A DNA stretch of 64,000 nucleotides. It comes from Polytrichum commune. Its lineage: Eukaryota; Streptophyta; Polytrichopsida; Polytrichales; Polytrichaceae. A program made the position numbers and the translations under genes. Numbering within the stretch: the stretch's first letter is position 1; each line of letters opens with the position of its first letter. The notes beneath the pieces were generated by a model. It saw nothing but the letters and a program-made list of their open reading frames with translations. It was not told the DNA's origin and did no database searches. Location: NCBI GenBank assembly GCA_950295325.1, contig OX485805.1, forward strand, positions 21,439,501 through 21,503,500. Reading direction: 5' to 3'. Positions 9,926 through 21,800 of this stretch are shown one piece after another.

Positions 9926-12900
9926 GGACTCTCCTCCTAGATGGAGGCCATCTATGATAATGTCCTTGTTAAATTCGACACTACATGGAGCGACAACCTT
10001 CTCTTCCATAGGTCGAATTTTAGAATCGTGTGGAACAATCAGGCGGTCAATGTTAACTTTAATTTCAATTTCATTAGTAATCAAATATCACATATACTTA
10101 ATTATAAGTATTTGTGATACTCCACATAATTATATGCAACTACATATAATTATATGAATAATGTAAGTGTAATAAAACTGTAATTATTTTGAGTTCAATT
10201 ATATTACATAATTCATATTACATGTAATTAAGTACATGTATTCCTCCTTGGAGTCTTGTGCTTATATAACATGTTTTCTCTTTTTGGGTCTTGTTGACCT
10301 TCTGTGTTTTTTACAATGAAATAAATTTTGCTACATTTTTCTCAACTATAAAAAATAATAGTGAATAAATAGGAGATTGCTCTAGGTCTTGAACACTTCA
10401 CAATTAGCAAGTGTTCAATCTTGTTGTCAATCATTTGCTCCAACGAAAGATGATTAGCTCCTTGTAGTTATTTGTATAAGGAAAGGAGCAGTTGGAAGTT
10501 GTAAGAGAGGGACACCTGTCAACTTGTCAATTTGGGAATTTCTGTAAACTAGGTTAATAATTTTAATAGTGGCATCGAGTTGAATTAAGCTTGAGGTGGG
10601 GCCTTTGAGAACCTGAACAATATGAAGCCTGGAGATTACTTCATATTGAAAAAGTAATCTCCGAGTTGCATATTATGTCATAGTTTTCATGTTGGATAAA
10701 TGAGAGGTACTTTTGTAATCAATGATTTCTTATCATCCATTATTACCGGCTAGAGTTTAGTGGTGTTGTAGGTAAACTTCTCAATGGGGGAGGTGAAATT
10801 GTAGTGAAGTCTTCTATAGGAATTAGCATGTGATATTCTAGATGGTGAGTTCTAATGACTCCAAAAAAGAGGTAAGGGGGGAAATTTTGCATACAAGCAT
10901 ACCTCTACACTCTCATCCCATTCAACATAAAAATTTGACCCCTATAGGTTTGTGGTTGGTTTATCTAAACTAACTAGAATTAGGCTAGTTTGAAGTTTTG
11001 GAGCTAATTATTATGTACATAATTTTTTTTTTAAAACTATTTCAAGGCTTTTATTTTGGATGAATGAAAAATATGATTGTATGCGATAACTCCCTCTCAC
11101 CACTCAATAATAGTATCAAAAACCCGAAATAAATCTTGCAAGGTCATGTTTTGGTGAATTAACCCTTAACCTTTGGGAGACTTGCCCAAGGCTTATTTTT
11201 ACTAGAGCTCCTTCATTCATGATGAGTGAGCTCACCTAGACACCACAAAGCCCAAGCAAGATTAGGTGTTTGCTTAAGCAGAGTGACCACAAAAGGCCCA
11301 CATATCTTATAGATTACCGAACTGTACTTGAGCACGAACTAATGGTCTTAAAAATCAGCTATGGTTTGTACTAATTCAAACCTTGAGGGACCAAAAGGCC
11401 CTCACATGGCTGAAGGGGGGGAGGGGTGCACCATCGTTAATACTAGACATATATGGCAAACTCAAATATAGGGTGACATTTGATTTTGGGAAGTAAAAAC
11501 ACTAAGGATATCTTAGTACCATAGGTTCCACAAAAATATATTGAGTTAAATAAAGAAGATTGAGAGTTTGGTCGCGTATGTCTTTAGTGCATCCTCAGTC
11601 ATGGAGTCACAAATGAGCCTCTACCGTTAGTTTGTTAGATTTTTCATGCCCTATTCTTCCCGAAAGTTCGTAAACATTCTAAATTTTTATGGCTTATTGA
11701 ATAAGTAATAAAGGGCCCTCTATCTCTCAAGTTGTATTTAAGTAAACTTGGACTTATTTTTGAAATCTAGACTTTTTGGTTGCTTTAATTCTATGGGCGG
11801 ATCCATTGATGCATTTCAGATATACCTAAGTTTTCTAGGAGGTGTGTGAAGCCTTGTTGATTGCTTGGATGTTACACTTATTAAAATATGACAATTAAGA
11901 AATTAGATATCTACCTTTTGATGTTAAATCCATATAAATAAATGTTGAGTAGTGAGAATATAATTTTAGAAATTATAATATTTTCATAATCAACTATGCA
12001 TCTCCTTTATATATTCTATTAAAGGATCTTACCACACAATCCTATTGTAGGATCCTATGATAGAATTCACTATGTTATGATTATGGACTTGGACTTAGTC
12101 TAGCTTTACTTGAATATGTTATTCTCACTTGTCAGCTCTTCAAATACACAGAGCCAAAGCAATTTTGAGAGAGGGCCTTTATAATGTAATCAATGGGCAA
12201 AATTAATCTAGGATGTATGTGGGCTGTGGGAAGGATGGGGTATGCAAACTTGCCTTAAAAGGTCAAAAAAACCAATGCTAGATACTTGTTTGTGGCTCCA
12301 TGAGTGGGGATGCTCTTAGATTACACTTGAGGCCTATAACCACAAAATGTAATATCAAATTTTCATGTTATAGCCTTTGGATGAGTTTCAAGGAGCCTCA
12401 CAATTTCATGGTCGTGGCCCTTAGCAGACATTTGGTCTTTTTGCTATGCCAAATGAACTTGTGATAGTTCACAAGAAAATTGGGCAATTTGCCACCTCTA
12501 GGAACATGTGGTAAAGTGGACAAAACCAAGAGAATGGAGCTCCTCTAACTACAATAGTCAATGAAATGATGTAATTTGCTATATACATCTTTATCTCCAA
12601 ATAAGGAAAGTAGATCTTAAATGGACACTTTTAGTTGTGCACCCACTTTTCGTAAGATACAAAATACGAAACCAATGCAAAATAATTAGCAAATCCAAAT
12701 TGTGCTTGGAATTATTTTCCTCATAGTTTCTGGAGCTCAAATGAATATCGTATTCATTATTAAAGCAAATTCCCTCTTTGCCTCCTCCAGAAGTTCTTCA
12801 GCAGAAGTTGCGTCCAAAATGCACACATTCCCACTCGTCCAAGCTTGCATCAGCCATCTTTGATTACAATTCATAGGAAAACTTGGGCTTCATGTCCTTA

Positions 12901-12970
12901 TGCGAGGCCAGGTTGGGTGTTGCAAATTCAACCTTGTGATTTTTCACAAGCACGATCCTCGTCACAATTG
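9926..12970. other. Gene-free DNA between terpene-cyclase pseudogene and copia element
   Basis: I found no supported gene. The region is AT-rich. Parts around 10680-10760 and 11160-11280 resemble segments near 32300-32460, the latter in inverted orientation, so dispersed non-coding repeats are present. No TIR pair was resolved. Confidence 0.5.
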
Positions 12971-13203
12971 TGTAGAAACCTCAATATACATGCCACGGTC
13001 TTCATTGATTCTGACAGTCAATAGTCACATAGGAGAATCTGTTAGGATATTAGTGTTAGCCGCTCACGCTAAGTGGACATTTAATTAGGAAAAGGTCTTT
13101 GAGGTTAGTTAGTCAAGCTCATGGTCGGGCTCACTTGTATATAATGAACAATTTTTCATTTGGAATATATGCACAGTTCCTATCGTAGGATTGTGATTCT
13201 TCA
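12971..13203 (+). repeat. 5' LTR of the copia element
   Basis: It begins TGTAGAAACC and ends GATTCTTCA, the usual TG..CA. It pairs with 17841-18065 and is preceded by AATTG. Confidence 0.92.
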
Positions 13204-13222
13204 CGGTATCAAATCGAGGCTC
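13204..13222 (+). other. Primer-binding site of the copia element
   Basis: Directly after the LTR the sequence reads CGGTATCAAATCGAGG. It resembles the TGGTATCAGAGC site complementary to the 3' end of initiator methionine tRNA, with a few substitutions. Confidence 0.7.
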
Positions 13223-13644
13223 TTTTGTTCAGTTATTTAGGAACCAAGATTAGTCCTTCCTCCAAGAGTGCAAATCAATTGAGTGAGCTTAACTCCTCAT
13301 TTCGTAAGATAGCTAGTTTCTTGAGAGTTGAATGGTCTTGTGGTATTGCTCTTGGCAAGATTGTCTGTGCATGTAAGGCGCCGAGCGGAACAGTGTCCAC
13401 GGAGATTGCTATGGAAAATCAGTCAAGATTTTGGTGTTTCTTAGTCCAACTAGTTCATCTATAACTAATAAGTCGGCTCTCCCTGCTGATTAGATCAAAA
13501 ATCTCCGAAGAGGAAATTGAGCTGTTGTGAATACGAGTGATGTGACCATATGGTAGTTGGCCAAAGAGAGAAGTTTAGAAGTAGAATTTGCAGTTATTTA
13601 CTTACCCAAGTTAGCTAGAATCTCGAAGTTAGCTACTTACTGCT

Positions 13645-14415
13645 GTGGCGATGGCCCTTGGTGATGGAGCAGTAACAAAGGTCTCTAAACTTGGAGGGTG
13701 CCACAATTACAGTTTTTGCAGTTTTAAAGTGAAGAATCTCCAAGAACGTGATAATTTGTGGGACCTAGTGACGATGGATACTCAGGCTGTGATATTTGTC
13801 GGAGACGTCGACACTGGTGCACAGAGAAAGCAGTGAAAGAAGTGAGCTCTATCCATTATCAATCTAGCAGTGAAGGATTGTGAGGTACCATATATCCTAG
13901 ACATGGTGGATCCTGTTGTGTGTTGAGAAAGATTGAAGAACTTGTACGCCACCAATAATAACGCAAGACACATGCTGCATCATCGGAAGCTTACAAACCT
14001 TCAGATGGAGGAAGGCTCCTCTATTTCCACATTCCTTCAGGGAATGCAAGATCTTGTGAATCAACTTGCCGGAATTGGAGAGAAGACCTCTGACAAGGAA
14101 GTTGTGGAACACATGTCGTCCGCATTACATGAGTCCTATGAGTTGTTGGTGAGCTCAAATGCCTACCGCAACGAGATGCCTACTCACTCGAAGCTCATTT
14201 CTCTTCTTCTCAATGAGGAAATCAAGCGTGAAGTGCGCAAGGTAGAAATCCTTATGGTGCAGGCTACACCCAAGGGGTTCCAACCACAATCACACCGACA
14301 TTTCAGTGGCCAAAACAATCAGAGAGGACCAACTAGAAAGATTGGGGTGTGCCAATTCTGTGGAGTTGAAGGTCACTTTATGTGCACATGTGAACAACGT
14401 CGAGGTTCTAACTGA
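13645..14415 (+). pseudogene. copia gag region with CCHC zinc knuckle
   Basis: The frame at 13933-14415 (160 codons) contains a gag capsid-like helix-rich block (ISTFLQGMQDLVNQLAGIGE, then EEIKREVRK). Near its end is the zinc knuckle CQFCGVEGHFMCTC (about 14350-14390), in the CX2CX4HX4C arrangement of retrotransposon gag. The first part of gag (13645-13930) is in a different frame and is split by stops, so this is a remnant. Confidence 0.85.
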
Positions 14416-14534
14416 AAGCGATCTCCGCCTAGGGCTCTAGCTAACTTGATCGACAATTTCTCGGATGCAGATAAGAAATGTTTCAATGCCTCAGACATGA
14501 TAGAAGCACAACTAACAAGTCTTGATTTTGGAGA

Positions 14535-17500
14535 AGACAAGTAGTATGTAGATAGTGGGGCTACAAAGCATGTAAGCCCTTACAAGAGAGTGTTTGGGAA
14601 GCTTGAAGCGGTAGAAGGATCATCCGTGAAGACTACCAGGGGTCAGTCTCTCTCTTGACGGCACGAACAGGCAAAGTCATTGGACTTCCCACTCTGAAAT
14701 TTACCCCTCACACATGTGAGGCTTGCCAACTTGGTAAGCAATGTCAAGAAAGGAAACCCAAAGATAAAGCAAGGCGATCGAGGTGTGCATTTGAACTTCT
14801 ACATACAGATTTGTGCGGCCCTTTCTCTGTTTCAAGTTCATCTATTACAAAATACATCTTGAGCTTCATTGATAATTTCACACGTTATACTTGGATTATT
14901 TTACTCAAAACAAAAGTGAAACTTTGGCTAAGTTCAAATCTTACACAAGCAAATTGAGATTCAATTTGGAAAACAAATTAAGTAGCTTCGCTCACATGGG
15001 GGAGGAGAGTATGTATCTCATGCTTTCTCAAACTTCAGGCATGAGAAATGATGGAACACCAAAAAAACTCAGACACACACACCACACCGAAATGGTGTGG
15101 CTAAGAGAAAAAAATAGAACTATTCTGGAAAAGGCTAGATCATTGGCTATAGGATGTCATCTTCTTATAGCACTTTGGTCAAAACCAATAAACAAAGTTA
15201 TTTATTTTCTTAGTTGTTCTTCTACTCGTGCAAATCAAGGCACTACACCATATGAGCATTTATTTTGTTGTATTCCAAGTGTAACTCATCTCAAAACCTT
15301 TGGTTGTTTAGTATACATTTTTATGACAGTTAATACCTGCAAGAAATGGGAGGATAAAGCATTGAAATGTGTGTTACTTGGTTATAGCAAGCCACTAAGG
15401 GATATTAGGTTTACAACTATGTGACCAAACAAACCTGGACTTTCAAGGATGTCCATTTTGATGAGACATGTTTTTAATTTACCTCGTTTATAGATATAGT
15501 GTCCAACTAAGGACTTAATTCGGTCAAAGTCTTTTGGCTAGGGGATTATCTTCTACAATCTCACGAGTCTTCATCAAATCCCTTGACATCTACTCAATCT
15601 AATCCTAGGCATGATTCCACTGAGACTTCAAGTTCTCATGCACTTAATTTTTGTGAATGGAATTTCCAAGAATCAAGAGACTTATCGCATCATGAGATCC
15701 TTGTCTATCAAATTATTCAAGATGGTCAATTTCATGTTCAAATTCCCATTCATTAGGAAGATTCTCCTCCTAATTGCTCACCTATTCTTTGCACTTATCA
15801 TGGAAGGCCTCAGCCAGTAGAGTTACCCTTTGTTCTTGACCTTAAAACTAGATACAAACATATCAGTATTCCTCCTTCTTGCCTTGCAAACTATGAGGTA
15901 GAGGCCATCACAATTGCTCCATCCTCTAATTTCTCTTCCTCCACACTTCTCTCTTACCCGGAGATATGTTATGATGTCCCTATAGCATTTGATTTGGTTC
16001 AAGAACCTCAAAGCTTTCTTGAGGATGCTACTCATCCAAGGTGGCAAGCAAGTATGGATAGGGAAATGCAATCAATTTATGACAATCATACATGGGAATT
16101 AGTTCCTTTGCTCCTAGGACATACTCCTATTATGACCAAGTGGGTATATAAGGTGATAAAAGATCAGGCATGAAATATCATAAAATTGAAGGCTTAACTA
16201 GTAACTAGAGGGTTCCCAAAAAAAAAAAAGGATTTTGAAGAGATTTTTGTACTAGTTGTCAAATGGAACACTCTACGCACATTAGTGTCTCTAGTTGCTT
16301 ACAGGATGTGGAAAATTATTTGGATGCAATCACTACATTCTTCAACGGGGACATTATTCAAAAACATTAATATTGAACAACCAAAGGGGTATGAAGTGCC
16401 AAGGATAGAAGAATTTGTATGCAAGCTTCTTAAGGCTCTTTATGGGCTTAAGCAAGCCCCAAGAGCAAGGTATAGTTAGATAGACTCCTTCTTGAGTGAG
16501 AAATGATTGTTAAATCAAATGCTAACTGCAATCTCTATTATTTAGGAGGGAGAATAGCTATATTCATTTTGTACATGAATGATCTTTATATAATTGATGA
16601 TCATGTTGAGAAAATCAATTGGCTGCAAGAAGAAATCAAGAAATAATTGTCTATAACAAACCTAGGAATTCTCTTTCACTCACTAGGATTTGAGTTCATA
16701 TTTCATGAGCGTGAAATTACTATGACTCAAAGGAGGTACATAACAACTACATTGGAGGAATTAGGACTCATTGACTACAATCTTCCCCCACTCCTATGCT
16801 GGAAGGAAATAAACTTAAAATAGATATGAAACAACCCTACGTTGATGCAAAACTATATCAAAGAATGGTGGGAAAAGTTTTTTATTTAACTCAATCTGGA
16901 CTTGACATAGCTTATTCAATTAACATTGTCAATAAATACATGAACCAACCTTAAGTACCTCATTTGCTAGCACTTAAACACATCTTTAGATATCTGAAGG
17001 GGACCAAGAACCTAGGTTTGTACTGTAAACAAGGTGATTCAAATATCTTAACTGGACATGCATGCGCAAATTGAGCGGGAGATTCACAGGATAGAAAATC
17101 CACTAAAAGATATCTCTTTAGGTTGGGAGAAACACCCATTACTTGGAATAGCAAAAACATACTACACTAACACTCTTTTCAACTAAAGTTGAATACATGG
17201 CACTTTCAAAAAGAACAAAGGAGGCCATATGGTTGCACAAACTACTTCAAGAAATTCAAATACTTCAGGGCACAACTCCAACAATGATTTGTGGGACAAT
17301 CAAGGAAGTCTAAAGTTAGCTCACAACCCCAATTTTCATTCTTGGACAAAACATGTGGATGTCCAACACCACTTCATTCAAGAAAAAGTGGAATTAGGTC
17401 AAGTTACTCTAGATTATGTTTCTACTGGAGACCAATTGACCGACATTCTAACTAAGTTGTTGGACAGTTACATTCGAGAGGTTGAAAGCTCAACTCAATT

Positions 17501-17540
17501 TGGAATGAATCACAGAATGTATTTATTCATAAGGAAATAG
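14535..17540 (+). pseudogene. copia pol region (protease, integrase, RT, RNase H), broken
   Basis: YVDSGATKHVSPYKR (about 14546) is the aspartic protease site. TCEACQLGKQC (about 14715) is the GAG-pre-integrase zinc motif, followed by ELLHTDLCGPF and FIDNFTRYTWI of the integrase core. At about 16050 MDREMQSIYDNHTWELVP opens the reverse transcriptase. The fingers end near LLKALYGLKQAPRA (16430). The catalytic YVDD position reads YMNDL at about 16575, which would remove one catalytic aspartate. RNase H remnants run to 17540 (KHVDVQHHFIQEKV, DQLTDILTK). Frameshifts are frequent. Confidence 0.88.
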
Positions 17541-17840
17541 ACCATATAAATTTAGAGTACTTCATGCTGAGCTGCGAGGATCGACTAAAGAACTTCCAAA
17601 ACTCACCAAATCTCCATCGCTCTCAAGTGCTGAAACAAACCACCTACCCACAACTAGGACACAATCGCACAGCTTGCGGAGAAATAAGTACAAGCTCCGT
17701 ACTGCTATCAAAAAGGTTGGGAAACTGACAACCTCTAAGCCTACTCACTCAAGGTTCAAATTGCTTTTATTTCTACCCTCACCATGGCCACTAATGCAAA
17801 ACTGAAAGAGCTCTAAGTCTTCGTCCCAAACGAGATGAGA

Positions 17841-18065
17841 TGTAGAAACCCCAATATACGTGGCACAGTGTTCACTGTTTCTGACAATCAATGGTCACAT
17901 AGGAGGATCATTAGTGTTAGCCACTCACCCTAAGTGAGCATTTAATTAAGAACAGTCTTCTAGGTTAGTTAGTCCAGCTCAAGGTTAGGCTCACTTGTAT
18001 ATAATTAACCATTGTTCATTTGGAATATTTTTGTACAGTTCCTATCGTAGGCTTCTGATTCTTCA
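17841..18065 (+). repeat. 3' LTR of the copia element
   Basis: It starts TGTAGAAACCCCAA and ends GATTCTTCA, followed by the AATTG target duplication. It matches the 5' LTR with scattered substitutions and a small deletion. Confidence 0.92.
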
Positions 18066-18070
18066 AATTG

Positions 18071-18820
18071 CTCCTTTGTATATACATGAGTGCAGTATAC
18101 TTTGAGGGACCTGTGGAACCTAACCTCAGGAGCTGTGATTTTCTCTACCCCTAGCCTTATTCAGAGACCTCACAATCAGTGTGGACATTGATCACTGCTC
18201 GTGAGAATGTGAGATCACAGAATCACAAACAAGAGCTATTTAGTCAGTTTAGTTGAATATCCTGCTTCAAGATTGTGTAGAGGCACGAGTAGTCTTGTTG
18301 TGAGGATATATAGCTAGGTCATTGCAAAGCTTTAAGAGTCACATACTCAATCCAAAGCAATTAAAGGAAAGCAATCAAAAACTTGAGTGAAATGCAAAAA
18401 ATTAAAACATGCGGTACCAGGAGAGATACACAATTACAGAACACATCCATGATGGAGAGTCGCCCAAACCCGTATGTGGATGTTACCAGAAATTTGGTCA
18501 GTCAACACTTCTTTTGAGAAGGGATTTTAGTGCCATTGCTTCTGATGAGGTTTTCTGTGTGATAATCATACCTAACAAATAAGTGACACATGACAATTCT
18601 ACTACTTGCTTATTAACCTTGCAGAAGTGAAATCAACATTGGCAGGATTCTCATGCACACTTCTCAGATGTCTCACAGCATTTGCTATCATTTGTTCACC
18701 TTACGTGATGACTGTTAATGTCTTTAAGCCATGGCAACATCTAAAATCAATTGACAGCAAGCTAAATTATGTTGATAGCACAAGGTGATATAATTCGACA
18801 TGCTACGGCATGCAATTCCA
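18071..18820. other. Spacer containing the 3' flank of the tRNA dimethylallyltransferase gene
   Basis: No gene is seen. The segment immediately below 18821 should hold the 3' UTR of the minus-strand gene. I could not choose a polyadenylation site. Confidence 0.5.
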
Positions 18821-21800
18821 TTAATAAAGAGTTTGAGGATAGTCAACTCCAACTTCAGAATCGTTACAATTGTCCTCCACCTGCTTGTGTCTCTGAGTAC
18901 TGTGAATCCACTCCAGAACACGTTTGCGCACTTCACTGTTCTTTAGAAATATCCTGATACCCACAAATTTCAGATAAAAAGAAATAAGGATGACAGACTT
19001 TGGTGATAAGTGTGCATTACTGAATATAGTTTAGCATACAAGACTACGATACGTTCAGAGGTAGGTCTAAAACTTCAATTTACACTAATCTGAAAGATGA
19101 CAAGCATAGTGTAGTTTCGACTTACTACTAGTGATGACTGCAACAATCTATATGATAACAGATCCATTGTGGAGGTATACTACTATTGGCCAAGAGAATA
19201 TCTGCGATGCAGATCAACTTACTAGAGCCTCATGTAAGAGCAATTCCTATGGTCACTTTAAAATGATTCTTAATAATTGGTGTCAAATTTTTAGGGCCCA
19301 TGCCACATGCTCATCCCACCCATAAAGTCCATACATATTAATCAACCTTCATTAGCCAACAATTATTGTGAGAGAGAGACAACCCTCTAAAGTCCTCAGT
19401 GAATCAATTTTCGAGGATGGGAAGACGTTAAGAGGGTTGCCTCTCCCAATAATTGATGGGCGATAAAGATTTGGATAACATTTGGGCTCCATGGGTGGAA
19501 GAGTATGCAACTTTGCTACCCAAAAGCCTTGAAAGTGGGTTATTGAGAAGTTCATTTCACAGTGATTGTTGGAGACGCTCTGGACTATGGTCCATAGCAT
19601 TTCGCAGGTCAAAATAAAATTAGTACCAACACCAAGTGTACGCAGGAGAACTCACCTATTTGTTGCTTGGTACACCTTCAATAGTTTCCCTTCCTTATAG
19701 CTGGCCTCCTTTGTGTCACTCGCCTTCAACTCACTGGAAACTTCATGAGGCCTTTCATACTCATTCGCCAACATGTCTACCATTGCATCCTACAAGAACC
19801 AACAGCATTTCAGATTCTTATTACAACCCCTCTGGATTCACTGAGACAGTCAGATCTGCTAAACCTTCTATCCTTCTACACAACGTCCATTTTGGCTCAA
19901 GGCCCAGGTTTGTTGCACATGTAAATGTTGTAATGCTATTTGAAACTCCTCTTCTGCAGATGTAGTTTCCTTCCAAATTTTCCGTAAAAGAGGCAACGAG
20001 GAATAAAATACAGAGGCAAACTCCAACGTCATGTAATGTGGGGACCCTTTAAATTGCAAATCAACTCGTATAGATTTCACCCACTTTGATACTTCCAGCT
20101 GTTGAGGAGATGAAGTTGCGCAATATCAAAGAAACTGTTGGGAAATGGAGGTTGGTGCTTACAAGGGGTTGGGTGGCATCAATCCAATTAAACAGACGCT
20201 CGCTGTGTCCTTCGTTGCGGAACCATGTTAACTGCCTCTTGACAAGGTTCCTGTCCACCAGAAAAATGTACACACTACAGCTGTAGGCACCCGTCTCCTT
20301 CCATCATAAATTTCCAGAGGGTGGTGTATAATGTAATTATCTTATTTATGTATTGAACTTATGTAACAGTTTGCTTCATGGTAGGATAATGTGGCACATA
20401 CTAGAATAGAATAAGAAATCATGCAGTTATTATGGCATTAATTGGCAACACATATTGTTTTTAGACGATAATTTGCCTCCGGAGGTTTGTGATTGTCCTC
20501 ATAAGCCTCAAGTAATATAGACTGGAGGTTTCCAGAAAGTTCGAAGGTTTGGAAATGCAACCTAGAGGCCTGTTGAAACGCTGCTAGAAACATTAAAAAC
20601 CTCTCTTCTGTGGTCACACCTTCCGATGCACGACACTCCAACAGAAATTTCATAGCCTGCAAGTTATTCCAAACATTAATGTTGCCTCCACAAACGGGCC
20701 ACCAGACATAAAGAAGAACCAAAATTTCACAGAACATGAGCTTTGGCTGCTGTAAAAGTTTTATTCCAAAACAAGGAAATGTTATCTGAATATAGTAAAG
20801 TATTGCAATGCCACTTGCTTTAAGTTACAAGAGAGGTAATTGTAAGGAGACTTCTAATATTGAAACATTCACACAAACCACAGTTGAGAACATAACATAG
20901 TGGTAAAGTAACTTCAGAATAAGAATGAAAGGGACCTGATTCACTTTAACAGAATAAAAATTATAAGGTTGACCAGCATAGACGCTGTAAAAAGTCCCTA
21001 CTCTAGGACAGCAGTGGCTCATCAATTGGACAAAGGTGCATACTAGTTCATAACCAATGGCACGAGAAGCTGAGTTTGTATTTGGCTGCAGGCCAGAATC
21101 CAGCAACCATGATGCCTCCTCCAGCATGCCCTCTGATTTCATCAAAATCCCTTCACCCTCAGTCTTCACTAACTCATATTATTAGGACTTCCATGCAATA
21201 GCTTGGAATTCAAGGCACCCAAACACCATCTATAACAACTCAAAAGCTCAAGTGATTGTTCACCAGCCTGGAATCAAACAAATACTGTATGAAGAACAGC
21301 CTTTGCTGAACCAAAATAAAATGTTCCACCGGTGAACAGATGAAAAAAATCACAGTAAAGATTGATGGGTACCCTTAGGGACTTCCATGCAGAAGATTAC
21401 AAATTCAGAGCACTCGAACACCATCTATTACAATTCAAAAGCTCAAGAGATTGTTCACTAGCCTGAAATCAGACAAAAATTGGGTGAAGAAGGATCTGTG
21501 CAAAACCAAAATGAAAAGTTCAACCTGGTGAAAAGGCGGAAAAAATAGGGTGAAGATTGATGGGTGCCCTGTACAACAGTCACGTTGACTCTTGCCACAG
21601 ACCTTGAGCACAACGGAAAGATCAAAAGTACCTTCTATCATTTGCTCACACCTCAAATCAATCCTCCGGTACAGGTCTGGACGAGGCTGGTATAGAAAAT
21701 AACATTGAAAATCATAATCCCAGTTGGGGTCGCTGATGGGGTTCTCATCACCATCACTTCTCAGTATTTGAAATGCACCACGCGGTTGACCTGATAACTG

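Larger units (their letters stand above)
12971..18065 (+). mobile_element. Full-length Ty1/copia LTR retrotransposon, non-functional
   Basis: A complete element: 5' LTR, primer-binding site, gag, protease, integrase, reverse transcriptase, RNase H and 3' LTR. That domain order (integrase before reverse transcriptase) is diagnostic of copia. The 5-bp target duplication AATTG is exact (12966-12970 and 18066-18070). LTRs are short (233 and 225 bp) and differ at roughly 15 percent of sites by hand count, which suggests an old insertion. Coding frames are broken by many stops and shifts. It lies in intergenic DNA downstream of the terpene-cyclase pseudogene and 755 bases beyond the 3' end of the tRNA-modification gene. 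Confidence 0.92.

Noticed and set aside
19868-20080. 70-codon minus-strand frame as an extra IPT9 exon
   Set aside because: Exons 9 and 10 join in phase without it and reproduce the family's continuous segment.
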